Assembly: GCF_002091755.1 (NCBI RefSeq)
Contig: NZ_BDAI01000005.1
Span: forward strand, 248,001-312,000
From: Pseudomonas nitroreducens NBRC 12694
GTDB lineage: Bacteria > Pseudomonadota > Gammaproteobacteria > Pseudomonadales > Pseudomonadaceae
DNA: 64,000 bases
Direction of reading: 5' to 3'
The notes below the pieces were generated by a model, which saw nothing but the letters and a program-made list of their open reading frames with translations, made no database searches and had not been told where the DNA came from. Of this stretch, positions 9,896 through 18,074 are shown piece after piece. The translations under genes and the position numbers were made by a program. Numbering within the stretch: position 1 is the first letter of the stretch; every line of letters starts with the position of its first letter.

Positions 9896-10154
9896 TCTCC
9901 TCATTGCGATAAATCAAGCTTTTTCCGATCCCGCCGCCCGCCCATGGCCGATTGAGATTCGTCTTATTCGGCCAGCTGAACCGCAGCTGAACAATGAGCC
10001 CACTGATCCAGCGCGCCCTACGCAGCTGGACGGGCAGGGCTCTGAAGTCCGGAGTGCTGCCCTCCCCTTGCCTGACGCGATCAGGCGCCATCTCCCGGTG
10101 CAGGAAGGATCCGCTCTTGGAAGCCCAAGCTTCCGCTCTTCAGCCAGTGAACGG
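9896..10154. other. Intergenic region ureC - autotransporter
   Basis: No convincing gene lies here; the short open frames in it have no ribosome-binding sites. The first 70 bases are relatively AT-rich (GCGATAAATCAAGCTTTTTCC, GATTCGTCTTATTCGG) and are the likely promoter region of the autotransporter, but I cannot define a clear -35/-10 pair. Two copies of CAGCTGAAC occur near 9973 and 9983. The downstream part is leader for the structured ribosome-binding site described next. Confidence 0.5.
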
Positions 10155-10205
10155 CTCCTTGCGCCGGAATACGCATTCGCTCACCGAGTGAGCGGGCGCA
10201 AGGAG
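10155..10205 (+). promoter_or_regulatory. Shine-Dalgarno-sequestering hairpin in the autotransporter leader
   Basis: CTCCTTGCGCC (10155-10165) is exactly complementary to GGCGCAAGGAG (10195-10205), an 11-bp stem that contains almost the whole AAGGAGG ribosome-binding site of the autotransporter (ATG at 10213). Inside it, CGCTCAC-CGA-GTGAGCG (10178-10194) forms a 7-bp hairpin that abuts the outer stem and could stack on it; a 12-base bulge (10166-10177) is left on the 5' side. The arrangement predicts translational control by temperature, a ligand, a protein or a small RNA. Confidence 0.65.
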
Positions 10206-10212
10206 GAATGCA

Positions 10213-12885
10213 ATGCGCTTCAAGAAAACTCTGCTGGCCATCCACGTCGCCCTGGCCGCCGGCATGCTTGCCCATAGCGGAGGCGCCGCCGCCGGCTCCT
10301 GCTCGGTGGACGGCTCGACGCTGAACTGCACGACCAGCATCTACTGGGCCCCTGGCGATACGTCGACCTACGAAAAGATCGTGATCGATACCACTGGCGA
10401 GAATCAGTCCTTCACGCCCACCGGTTTCGGCATCTACGGCAACAGCTCGAAGTACACCCTCAAGGATGTGTCGATCACCACGGCCTCCAGCAAGTCGGAC
10501 GCCATTCAGGCCAACAACGGTGGGAGCAAGATCTCCATCGACAAGCTGCACATTGTCACCAAGGGCAGCTCGGCGGACGGCATCAACGTGACCGAGAACG
10601 CGCTCAACTCCGAAGTGCGTGTCGGCGACGGCGCCATCATCACCGCCGAAGGATCGGGTATGGGTGTGCGCGCCAACACCTCGAAGAACGGAGGCAAAAA
10701 CCTCATCGAACTGGGCGCCGGCGCGCAGATCACCACCAACGGAAGTGGCGCGAATTCGATCGACGGAACGGGTTACGCTGTCTATGCAGGCAATCGCTCA
10801 CTGTCCGCCAATACCTACTGGGGCGACGCCGAAGTAATTCTCGGCGACGGCAGCACCATCGTCAGCAAGGGCAGCTCTGCCCATGCCGTCTATGCCAACC
10901 GCGGCGGCGTTATCCGCCTCGGCGATACCAGTATTACCACCGAGAAAACCAACGCATACGGCATCTACGCGCAAACGGCGGCAGACAAGAACGGCGACCG
11001 TGGCGGCCAGGTCTACCTGGGCGGCGACACCAGCGTCACCGTCACCGATGGCAACCGTGCGCTCTACGCCTCCGGCGCCGACTCGCTGATTCGCGCCGAG
11101 GCAGCCTCGGTGTACCGCCTGGACAGCAGCGCGGCCAGTGACGTGCAGAACCGCAAGGGCGTTGCCCTGTATGCCGACAAGACCGGCGTCATCGACCTGA
11201 AAATGGCCGCCGGCTCCTACCTCAACGGCACCACCAGCACCGCCACCGACGGCGTGATCGACCTCGCCATGGACGGGGCTACCAGCCAGTGGTTCATGAC
11301 CGGCAACTCCAACCTCACCAACCTGACGCTCACCAACGGCGCGCAACTGGTCTATGACCGCCACGACGAACACGGCGCATACACCTACAAGACCCTGACC
11401 GTGGATGGCGATTTCAGCGGTGGCGGCCATCTGGTCATGAACACCTACCTGGGCGACGACACCTCGGAAACCGACAAACTGGCCATCACCGGCAGTACCT
11501 CGGGCGAGACCCGCGTCACGGTCAACAACACCACCGGGCTGGGCGACGAAACCGAACAGGGGATCGAGATGATCACCGTCGGCGGCACCTCCGCGGGCGA
11601 GTTCAAGTCCGACCGCGTCACCGCTGGGGGCTATGAGTACGTGCTGCGCCGCGGCGGCAGCTTCGTCGGCTCCACCGGTGCGGACAGCGACTGGTTCCTG
11701 ACCTCGTACAAGCCGAACGATCCCGATCCGGAGGATCCGCCACCCGTTGACCCGCCGCCGGTTGATCCTCCACCGGTTGATCCGCCGCCAGTTGATCCGC
11801 CGCCAGTCGACCCGCCGGGCCCGGTCGACCCGACCCCGGAAGACCCCGATCCGGTCGATCCCGCGCCGGAGCAACCAGGGCCCGTGGACCCAGCGCCGAA
11901 GCCCAGCGACAAGGATCGCGTGCGCCAGCCCGAAGGCGGCAGCTACACCGCCAACATCGCGGCGGCCAACACCATGTTCCTGCACCGTCTGCATGACCGC
12001 ACCGGCAACCTGACCTACGTCGATCCGGATACCGGCAAGGAAGTCACTTCCATGCTCTGGATGCGCAACGTCGATGGCTCGACCCGCTGGGAAGACAGCA
12101 CCGGCCAGCTCAAGACCGAAGCCAACCGCTACGTGCTGCAGATCGGCAGCGACCTGTACCGCAAGCAGACCGACAACGGCGACTGGGTACTGGGTGTGAT
12201 GGCCGGCTACGCCAACGGCAACTCGACGACCAAGTCCCGCGTCACCGGCTACCGCTCGCGCGGCGAGATCGACGGCTACAGCCTGGGCGTCTATGGCACC
12301 TGGTACGAGAACAAGGACGATGAGAACGGTGCGTACGTCGACAGCTGGATTCTCTACAACGAATTCGATGCCGACGTGAAAGGCGACCAGTTGGCCAAGG
12401 AGAGCTACGACCTCAAGGGCATCACTGCTTCCATCGAGGCCGGCAAGACCTTCGAAGTGGCGAAGACCGAGAGCGCCAGCTACTACGTGCAGCCCCAGGC
12501 GCAGGTGGTGTACATGGGCGTGAAGGCTGACAGCCACCGCGAGGCCAACGGCACCAAGGTCACCGGCAAGGGCGACGGCAATGTCATGACCCGCCTGGGC
12601 GCCCGCGCCGCCGTGCGCAGCAACCAGGAAGGCGGCTTCGCCAACACCTATGGCGTGGAGCCGTACCTGGAGACCAACTGGATCCACAACTCCAAGGACT
12701 TCGGTGCGAAGATGGGCAGCAGCAAGTTCGAGATGGACGGCGCCAGCGACATCTTCGAAGTGAAGCTCGGCGCCACCAGCAAGGTGAACAGCCGGGTCAA
12801 CGTCTGGGGTGAAGTGGGCAAGCAGTTCGGCGACAACGGTTACCGCGACCAGGCGGTGACGCTGGGGCTGAAGGTCAACTTCTGA
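10213..12885 (+). CDS. Autotransporter (type Va) with Pro-rich linker and beta-barrel
   Basis: An 890-residue secreted or surface-anchored protein. A signal peptide (MRFKKTLLAIHVALAAGM... to about residue 27) is followed by a Gly/Ser/Thr/Asn-rich passenger (about 28-500) with repeated beta-strand patterns such as AEVILGDGSTIVSKGSSAHAV, as expected for a pertactin/AIDA-like beta-helix. Residues of about 500-563 form a low-complexity linker of repeated PPPVD/PVDP units. The C-terminal 270 or so residues are an autotransporter barrel, starting near TANIAAANTMFLHRLHDR and ending in VTLGLKVNF with a terminal aromatic residue. No protease or lipase catalytic motif is evident in the passenger, so adhesion or a structural role is more likely. 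The ribosome-binding site is strong but buried in a hairpin. Confidence 0.88.
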   Translation: MRFKKTLLAIHVALAAGMLAHSGGAAAGSCSVDGSTLNCTTSIYWAPGDTSTYEKIVIDTTGENQSFTPTGFGIYGNSSKYTLKDVSITTASSKSDAIQANNGGSKISIDKLHIVTKGSSADGINVTENALNSEVRVGDGAIITAEGSGMGVRANTSKNGGKNLIELGAGAQITTNGSGANSIDGTGYAVYAGNRSLSANTYWGDAEVILGDGSTIVSKGSSAHAVYANRGGVIRLGDTSITTEKTNAYGIYAQTAADKNGDRGGQVYLGGDTSVTVTDGNRALYASGADSLIRAEAASVYRLDSSAASDVQNRKGVALYADKTGVIDLKMAAGSYLNGTTSTATDGVIDLAMDGATSQWFMTGNSNLTNLTLTNGAQLVYDRHDEHGAYTYKTLTVDGDFSGGGHLVMNTYLGDDTSETDKLAITGSTSGETRVTVNNTTGLGDETEQGIEMITVGGTSAGEFKSDRVTAGGYEYVLRRGGSFVGSTGADSDWFLTSYKPNDPDPEDPPPVDPPPVDPPPVDPPPVDPPPVDPPGPVDPTPEDPDPVDPAPEQPGPVDPAPKPSDKDRVRQPEGGSYTANIAAANTMFLHRLHDRTGNLTYVDPDTGKEVTSMLWMRNVDGSTRWEDSTGQLKTEANRYVLQIGSDLYRKQTDNGDWVLGVMAGYANGNSTTKSRVTGYRSRGEIDGYSLGVYGTWYENKDDENGAYVDSWILYNEFDADVKGDQLAKESYDLKGITASIEAGKTFEVAKTESASYYVQPQAQVVYMGVKADSHREANGTKVTGKGDGNVMTRLGARAAVRSNQEGGFANTYGVEPYLETNWIHNSKDFGAKMGSSKFEMDGASDIFEVKLGATSKVNSRVNVWGEVGKQFGDNGYRDQAVTLGLKVNF

Positions 12886-12901
12886 TCCCACGCTGAACGG
12901 G

Positions 12902-12935
12902 GGCCGTCGCACGAGAGTGTGGCGGCCTTTTTTTT
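12902..12935 (+). terminator. Rho-independent terminator of the autotransporter gene
   Basis: GGCCGTCGCAC and GTGTGGCGGCC pair with two G-T wobbles around a short GAGA loop and are followed by eight T residues (12928-12935). It begins 17 bases after the stop codon. Confidence 0.85.
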
Positions 12936-13048
12936 GCACTTCGCCTCCTCCTGGAAACACCTGACATTTCGATCAGCTTTCATCCGTCGGCCCTGTCGTA
13001 CAGCTGGGCTGCTATGCTCTGCTGCTCGAAGAATCAGGTGGACCAGCG

Positions 13049-13663
13049 ATGACGGCGATGACTCCGCAGACAAACGACCGCACGGGTATTTCGCCCGCTC
13101 TGGCCGCGTTGCGCGCAGCCACCCATGCCCTGCATGCCGACCTCGACAGTCGCTCGCCGCTGACTGCCGCGCTGACCCGCGCCGACTACCTCGATCATGC
13201 CGCCCGCGTTCTCGGCTGGATGCGCCCGCTGGAGCAGGCACTCTGGCCGCTCTGGCCGGACGCCGACGATGCAGCCCTGCGCCGGGGCAAGAGCCGGTGG
13301 CTGGAAGACGACCTGCGGGCCGGCGCCCACGCCGAAGAGCCCATGGCCGACTGCCCCTGGGTACCCAAGCCGAGCTGCCTGGCCGAAGCCTTCGGCATCG
13401 CCTATGTCGCCGAAGGCGCGACCCTTGGCGGACGCGTACTCTACAAGCGCCTCAAGACCTCCCTCGATCCCCTGCCGCTGCGCTGGCTGCAAGGCTACGG
13501 CGAGCACACGGGCGAGCGCTGGGGCAGCTTCCAGCGCCTGCTGGCCGAACACGTCAGCACCGCCGAAGACATCGCCCTTGCGCAACAGGCGGCCGTACAG
13601 GCCTTCACGTCGTTCCGCGACTGGGTGATCGACGCCACACCCGACCGGGCGGGCCAGGCATGA
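13049..13663 (+). CDS. bphO: Biliverdin-producing heme oxygenase BphO
   Basis: Heme oxygenase, 204 residues, making biliverdin IX for the phytochrome encoded next. The probable proximal heme ligand is His26 in LRAATHALHADLD; the distal-helix region appears as YVAEGATLGGRVLYKRL. The start at 13049 follows AGGTGG at a suitable distance; a second ATG two codons on (13058) is an alternative. An extended -10 box TGCTATGCT (13010-13018) may be its promoter. The stop overlaps the bphP start (ATGA), which couples chromophore synthesis to apoprotein synthesis. Confidence 0.92.
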   Translation: MTAMTPQTNDRTGISPALAALRAATHALHADLDSRSPLTAALTRADYLDHAARVLGWMRPLEQALWPLWPDADDAALRRGKSRWLEDDLRAGAHAEEPMADCPWVPKPSCLAEAFGIAYVAEGATLGGRVLYKRLKTSLDPLPLRWLQGYGEHTGERWGSFQRLLAEHVSTAEDIALAQQAAVQAFTSFRDWVIDATPDRAGQA

Positions 13664-15825
13664 GCGATCAGCACGTCACCCTCGCCAACTGCGAGGACGA
13701 ACCCATCCATGTGCCCGGCGCGATCCAGCCCCACGGTGCGCTGATCGCACTCGACGAGCAGGGTCGAGTACTCGGCTTCAGCGACAACCTCGGCACCCTG
13801 CTGGGTATCGCCCCGCCGCTGGGCGAACCGCTGGCGGAAGCCTGCGTCGGGCCCGGCGTGCTGGCGATGCTCGCGGACGGGCTGGCCGAGCAGGGCCCCT
13901 GGGTCAACAGCGTGGAGGCACGGATCAACCGGCGCTTCTTCGACGTGATCGGCCACAGCCATGACGGCGTGCGCTACCTGGAGTTCGAACGGCGCGCTGC
14001 CGGGACCGCCTCCTTCACCACCTTCGCCCTCAACGCCCAGCGCCTGGTCAGCCAGCTGCAGCTACGCAATGACGTCGAGAGCCTGCTGATCAGCGTCACC
14101 GAGGAAGTGCGGCGGATGACCGGCTACGACCGCGTCATGGCCTACCGCTTCAACGAAGACGAGTCCGGCGAGGTGGTCGCCGAATCCCGTCGCGAAGACC
14201 TGGAAAGCTATCTCGGCCAGCGCTACCCGGCATCGGACATCCCCGCCCAGGCGCGCCGCCTGTACCTGCAGAATCCGGTGCGGCTGATCGGCGATGCCGC
14301 CTACCAGCCGGTGGCCGTGCACCCCACGCTGAACCCCGGCAGCGGCAAGCCGTTCGACCTGAGTTTCAGCACCCTGCGCAGCGTCTCGCCGATCCACTGC
14401 GAGTACTTGGCGAACATGGGCGTGCGCGCCTCGATGAGCATTTCCATCGTAGTCGGCGGGCGCCTGTGGGGGCTGTTCTCCTGCCACCACATGAGCCCGA
14501 AGGTGGTGCCCTACCCGATCCGCATGTCCTTCCAGGTGTTCTCCCAGGTCTGCAGCGCCATGGTCGAGCGCCTGGAACAGAGCCGCACCAGCGAACTCCT
14601 GCGCCAGGCTTCCGAGCGGCAGCAGGCACTGCTGCGCCGCACCCGCGACTCCGACGACCTGCTCAGCGCCCTGGCCCGCCCCGATGCCAACGTCGCCGAC
14701 CTGCTGCCCTGCGATGGCGCGGTGGTGATGCTCGGCGGGCGCGCCAGCAGCATCGGCGGCGACTTCGAGGACCTGGCCGTTTCCATCGTCGCCCAGCTGC
14801 AACAGGACGACGAGCTGGACCTGTTCCACAGCGACCGCCGCCTGGATCTGCCCGAGGGCCTGCATGACCCGCGCTACTGCGGCGTCATGGCGATTCGTTT
14901 CCATCGCCAGGAGTCGGGCTGGATCGTCTGGCTGCGCCTGGAGCAGGTGCACCGCATCCGCTGGGGTGGCAAGCCGGAGAAGATCGTCAAGACCGGCCCC
15001 TCCGGCGCGCGCCTGACCCCGCGTGGCTCGTTCGAGGCCTGGGAGGAAGTGGTGCGTGGGCGCTCGATGCCCTGGACCGGTATCGATCTGAGCGTCGCCG
15101 ACAAGCTGCGCACCGAACTGGTGGAGCTGTGCCTGAACCGCGCCGGGGAGATCGACCGCATGCGCCAGCGCCTGATCGCCGTGCTCGGCCATGACCTGCG
15201 CAACCCGCTGCAATCCATCTCCATGGCGGCCGCGATGCTTTCCTCCAGCGACGTGCGCAATGCCGAGCTGCGCCAGCACATCACCTACTCCAGCAGCCGC
15301 ATGGAACGCCTGATCAGCCAGATTCTCGAGATGAGCCGTCTGCAAAGCGGTGCGGGAATGACGGTGAAGCCGGTAGCCGCCGAGCTCTCGCGGCTGGTAC
15401 GCGATATCGTCCAGGAAACCGACGTGGCCTATCCGGGCCTGTCCATCGAGACCGCCATCGAGGAAGACGTGCAGGCGCAGGTCGACCCGGACCGTTATCT
15501 GCAGGTGGTCGCCAACCTGTTGAGCAATGCCCGCCACCACGGCCGCCCCGGCCGCCCGGTGCTGGTGGAGCTGCGCCGCCAGGGCGAGCTGGCGCGGCTG
15601 AGTATCCTCAACGAGGCCGAAGCACTGGACGAGGCGCGTCTGGGCAACCTCTTCGAGCCGTTCAAGCAGGATGCCGGCGGTCGTGGCCGCAACAAGAGCG
15701 GGCTGGGCATCGGCCTGTACATTTCCCAGGCCATCGTCAACGCCCATGGCGGCCGCATCGAAGTGGAACAGGCCGACGGCATCATCAGCTTCAGCGTACT
15801 GGTGCCGCTCATGCCAACCCCCTGA
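13660..15825 (+). CDS. bphP: Bacteriophytochrome sensor histidine kinase BphP
   Basis: Red/far-red photoreceptor kinase, 721 residues. PAS domain: the biliverdin-attaching cysteine is Cys11 (LANCEDEPIHVPGAIQPHG). GAF domain: the PASDIP motif at residues 190-195 and RSVSPIHCEYLANMGV. A PHY domain follows, with the tongue segment near GVMAIRFHRQESGWIVWLRLE. The kinase module has the phospho-acceptor His511 in VLGHDLRNPLQS, the N box ANLLSNARHHGR and the G boxes KSGLGIGLYISQAIVNAHGG. All parts needed for light-regulated phosphorylation are present. No cognate response regulator lies next to it, so the output is unknown. Confidence 0.94.
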   Translation: MSDQHVTLANCEDEPIHVPGAIQPHGALIALDEQGRVLGFSDNLGTLLGIAPPLGEPLAEACVGPGVLAMLADGLAEQGPWVNSVEARINRRFFDVIGHSHDGVRYLEFERRAAGTASFTTFALNAQRLVSQLQLRNDVESLLISVTEEVRRMTGYDRVMAYRFNEDESGEVVAESRREDLESYLGQRYPASDIPAQARRLYLQNPVRLIGDAAYQPVAVHPTLNPGSGKPFDLSFSTLRSVSPIHCEYLANMGVRASMSISIVVGGRLWGLFSCHHMSPKVVPYPIRMSFQVFSQVCSAMVERLEQSRTSELLRQASERQQALLRRTRDSDDLLSALARPDANVADLLPCDGAVVMLGGRASSIGGDFEDLAVSIVAQLQQDDELDLFHSDRRLDLPEGLHDPRYCGVMAIRFHRQESGWIVWLRLEQVHRIRWGGKPEKIVKTGPSGARLTPRGSFEAWEEVVRGRSMPWTGIDLSVADKLRTELVELCLNRAGEIDRMRQRLIAVLGHDLRNPLQSISMAAAMLSSSDVRNAELRQHITYSSSRMERLISQILEMSRLQSGAGMTVKPVAAELSRLVRDIVQETDVAYPGLSIETAIEEDVQAQVDPDRYLQVVANLLSNARHHGRPGRPVLVELRRQGELARLSILNEAEALDEARLGNLFEPFKQDAGGRGRNKSGLGIGLYISQAIVNAHGGRIEVEQADGIISFSVLVPLMPTP

Positions 15826-15855
15826 TACCGGAATGCTCGCTCCTACAATGCAGAA

Positions 15856-15873
15856 CGGCGCCTCGGGGCGCCG
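15856..15873. terminator. Hairpin between bphP and the convergent zinc-finger gene
   Basis: CGGCGCC-TCGG-GGCGCCG is a perfect 7-bp stem with a stable tetraloop, located between the bphP stop and the stop of the oppositely oriented gene. There is no strong T run on either side. It may serve both genes. The adjacent GCTCGCTCCTACA (15836-15848) is a fragment of a common Pseudomonas repeat. Confidence 0.5.
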
Positions 15874-15894
15874 CTCTCATTGGAGGAAAAAGCC

Positions 15895-16161
15895 TCAGCG
15901 CAGCTGGCTGTCCTTGCTGCCGCGACGGTTGTAGCCGCTGTGGGCGGACTGCTCCTTGTCATGCGCGGCCTGGCAGCTGACGCACAGCCGCACGCCGGGA
16001 ATGGCCTTGCGCCGCGCCTCGGGAATCAGCGCATCGCACTCCTCGCAATGGGTCAGGCTCTCGCCCTTGGGCAACTGGCTGCGCGCCCGTGCAATGGCAT
16101 CCTCGATGGTGCTGTCGATCTGCTCCTGAACCGCTCCGTCGTTTGCCCAGCCGCTGGCCAT
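15895..16161 (-). CDS. DksA/TraR family C4 zinc-finger protein
   Basis: An 88-residue protein with four cysteines in the pattern CEEC-x17-CVSC (HCEECDALIPEARRKA ... RLCVSCQAAHD), the DksA/TraR zinc finger. It is shorter than DksA and keeps only a short acidic helix (EQIDSTIEDAIARAR) before the finger, like the TraR/YbiI group. Such proteins bind RNA polymerase through the secondary channel in some cases; whether this one does is not shown. The start at 16161 (MASGWAND) is preceded by GGGAGGTCGCC; the frame is open further upstream but without a ribosome-binding site. Confidence 0.85.
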   Translation of the reverse strand: MASGWANDGAVQEQIDSTIEDAIARARSQLPKGESLTHCEECDALIPEARRKAIPGVRLCVSCQAAHDKEQSAHSGYNRRGSKDSQLR

Positions 16162-16336
16162 GGCGACCTCCCGTGGAATCTTCGCTGTACTGAAGATATG
16201 CAGGGCACTGCAAGGGATTGCAAGGGTGATGGCGCAGGAAGCGACGAGCGCGTCGCCGGGAATCCAGATACGTCTGATGTTCCGCACGGGCAAGCCTGCC
16301 GAGAATCGGCAGATCTCTGTCTGCCGGAACCCCGCC

Positions 16337-16981
16337 ATGCGCTACGCCTCCGCCTTACTCGCCAGCCTTCTTCTCGCCGGCCTTCTGCCGCGCGCCGCCA
16401 ATGCCGACGCCGTCGATGCCAGCCTGCGTGACATGGAACGCTACCTGCTGCTGTACAGCGCGACCGGCGACGAACGTTTTCTGACGCGCCTGGAGAGCCT
16501 GGGGCCAAGCTTCGAGCAACAGCTGTCACAGCAGAAGAATGCCGCCAACCTGCAGGACCTCTGGCAACTCTATCGACAGACGCTGGAAAAGGTGCGTGCG
16601 GCTTACTTGCAGAAGGACGTTGACCTGCAACAAGCATTGCTGCAGACACGGGAAGTGGCCGGGCTGTTCGACACCTTCATCCTGGCGCGGGAGCCGGCAC
16701 CAGACGGACTGCAAGACGAGCTGCGCGAGCTGGCGCTGCTGGAGGCGCGGCGGGCCAACGGGCGTTTGCTGGGGAAGGAAAGCGAGGGCGATGCGACACG
16801 CATCGGGGAACTGCAGGAGCTGATCGGCGAACGCCTGGCGGCACTACCCGCCGGTGCCAGCCGGGACTCCCTGCTCTCGCGCTGGAGCTACCTGCGCAAG
16901 GCGGAGAAACCCGAAGGCACTCTGCTCTATCCCTTCAACGCCCAGGTCGAATACCTGCTGGCGCATCTGCCGCGAAGTTGA
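16337..16981 (+). CDS. Conserved hypothetical exported protein
   Basis: A 214-residue protein with a signal peptide (MRYASALLASLLLAGLLPRAANA, cleavage near residue 23). The mature part is helical, Leu/Glu/Arg-rich and free of membrane segments. I recognise no catalytic motif. It is divergent from the zinc-finger gene, with about 175 bases between the two starts. The start was chosen because it gives a complete signal peptide; the longer upstream frame does not. It is probably a periplasmic protein of unknown role, with a counterpart in P. aeruginosa at the equivalent place (from memory). Confidence 0.75.
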   Translation: MRYASALLASLLLAGLLPRAANADAVDASLRDMERYLLLYSATGDERFLTRLESLGPSFEQQLSQQKNAANLQDLWQLYRQTLEKVRAAYLQKDVDLQQALLQTREVAGLFDTFILAREPAPDGLQDELRELALLEARRANGRLLGKESEGDATRIGELQELIGERLAALPAGASRDSLLSRWSYLRKAEKPEGTLLYPFNAQVEYLLAHLPRS

Positions 16982-17001
16982 GCGACGCGGGATAGGCGGT
17001 C

Positions 17002-17865
17002 CTACTCTTTGACTTCCATGTATTCGCGCGCCCAGATCTGGTACTCCTCGGGCAGCGTGTACTTCTTCGCCAGTTCCGAAGCGGTCAGGTCGGAGGCATG
17101 CACGCCGCGCTGCTCGCGCAGGCAGTCGTAGGTGGCCTTGATCGCGGCGAAGTAGGCGGCGTGGCCGTCGACCACGATGCGCACGCCCAGCTCGGCCAGT
17201 CGTGCATCGTCGCGCAGCTCGGGGTTGCCGTAGGACACCAGCATCAGCGGCACGGACAGGTGGCGGGAGATGGCTTCCAGGTGGTCGAAGTCGCGGATGC
17301 CGACCATGCAGATGCCGTCGGCGCCGGCGGCCTGGTAGGCCAGGGTGCGGCGGATCACATCGTCCACTTCCAGCACCTCGGCGTTGGTGCGGGCGATGAT
17401 CGCCATTTCCGAATCGATGCGCGCTTCCAGCGCGGCGCGGATCTTGCCGACGCCTTCCTCGACCGGGATCAGGTCGGTGGACTTGCGGCCGAATTGCGCC
17501 GGCAGCAGCGTATCCTCGATGGTCAGCGCGGCCACGCCGGCGCGCTCCAGCTCGACGATGGTGCGCATGGTGTTCAGCGCGTTGCCGTAGCCGTGGTCGG
17601 CGTCGGCGATCACCGGCAGACGGGCGACGCGACCGATGCGGGTGGCCTGCTCGGTGAATTCGCTAAGGGTGATCAGCGCGAAGTCAGGCGCAGCCAGAAC
17701 TTGTAGTGAAGCTACAGAACCGCCCAGGATGCCCACCTCGAACCCCAGATCCGCGGCGATGCGCGCCGACATGGGATCGAACACCGATGCGGTGTGATAG
17801 CAGGCTGAAGAACTCAGTAAGGCGCGGAAATCCTTGCGCAATTCGTGGAAGGAGGCTCTGTGCAT
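17002..17865 (-). CDS. Oxaloacetate decarboxylase (isocitrate lyase/PEP mutase family)
   Basis: A 287-residue TIM-barrel enzyme that closely resembles P. aeruginosa PA4872, characterised as an oxaloacetate decarboxylase. The Mg-binding signature VIADADHGYGNALNTMRTIV is present. Unlike isocitrate or methylisocitrate lyase, it lacks the KKCGH catalytic-loop cysteine motif and instead reads EDTLLPAQFGRKSTDL. I place the start at 17865 (MHRASFHELRKDF) to match the family; four codons upstream is another ATG. The promoter region and the coding sequence carry three copies of a TGTAG-N5-CTACA dyad. Confidence 0.85.
   Translation of the reverse strand: MHRASFHELRKDFRALLSSSACYHTASVFDPMSARIAADLGFEVGILGGSVASLQVLAAPDFALITLSEFTEQATRIGRVARLPVIADADHGYGNALNTMRTIVELERAGVAALTIEDTLLPAQFGRKSTDLIPVEEGVGKIRAALEARIDSEMAIIARTNAEVLEVDDVIRRTLAYQAAGADGICMVGIRDFDHLEAISRHLSVPLMLVSYGNPELRDDARLAELGVRIVVDGHAAYFAAIKATYDCLREQRGVHASDLTASELAKKYTLPEEYQIWAREYMEVKE
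17702..17716. promoter_or_regulatory. TGTAG-N5-CTACA dyad inside the oxaloacetate decarboxylase gene
   Basis: TGTAG-TGAAG-CTACA lies about 50 codons into the coding sequence. Its arms are identical to those of the two intergenic copies at 17925 and 17949. Its centre is 223 bases from the nearer intergenic copy, close to 21 helical turns, so a loop between bound regulators is conceivable. Confidence 0.5.
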
Positions 17866-17924
17866 GGTGGGATCCAACTGCTTGTACGGGGTGGGAGAAC
17901 GGAAATCAGATAGTCGAAAACTCT

Positions 17925-17963
17925 TGTAGGAAAACTACAGGAATACAATGTAGCAAAACTACA
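17925..17963. promoter_or_regulatory. Tandem TGTAG-N5-CTACA operator pair
   Basis: Two perfect 15-base dyads, TGTAG-GAAAA-CTACA (17925-17939) and TGTAG-CAAAA-CTACA (17949-17963), are spaced 24 bases centre to centre. They lie 60-98 bases upstream of the decarboxylase start and 112-150 bases upstream of the divergent Hsp70-like gene. The regulator is not in the adjoining genes. A dimeric GntR-, LacI- or TetR-type factor would fit, but this is a guess. Confidence 0.65.
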
Positions 17964-18074
17964 AGCTACTCCCCAAGCCCTCTTTGCCACCATAGCCTTC
18001 CGACGGATACCCTGGTTTTCCCTCCGCGCTCGCGTACACTGCGCGGCCGTTTTTTCTCCGGACACTCGCGCACC

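Noticed and set aside
10798..12960. 720-codon open frame opposite the autotransporter
   Set aside because: Antisense shadow; it runs backward through the terminator and has skewed composition.
13660..15825. A response regulator partner for BphP in this window
   Set aside because: No receiver-domain protein lies beside bphP; the downstream genes are a zinc-finger protein on the other strand and an exported hypothetical.
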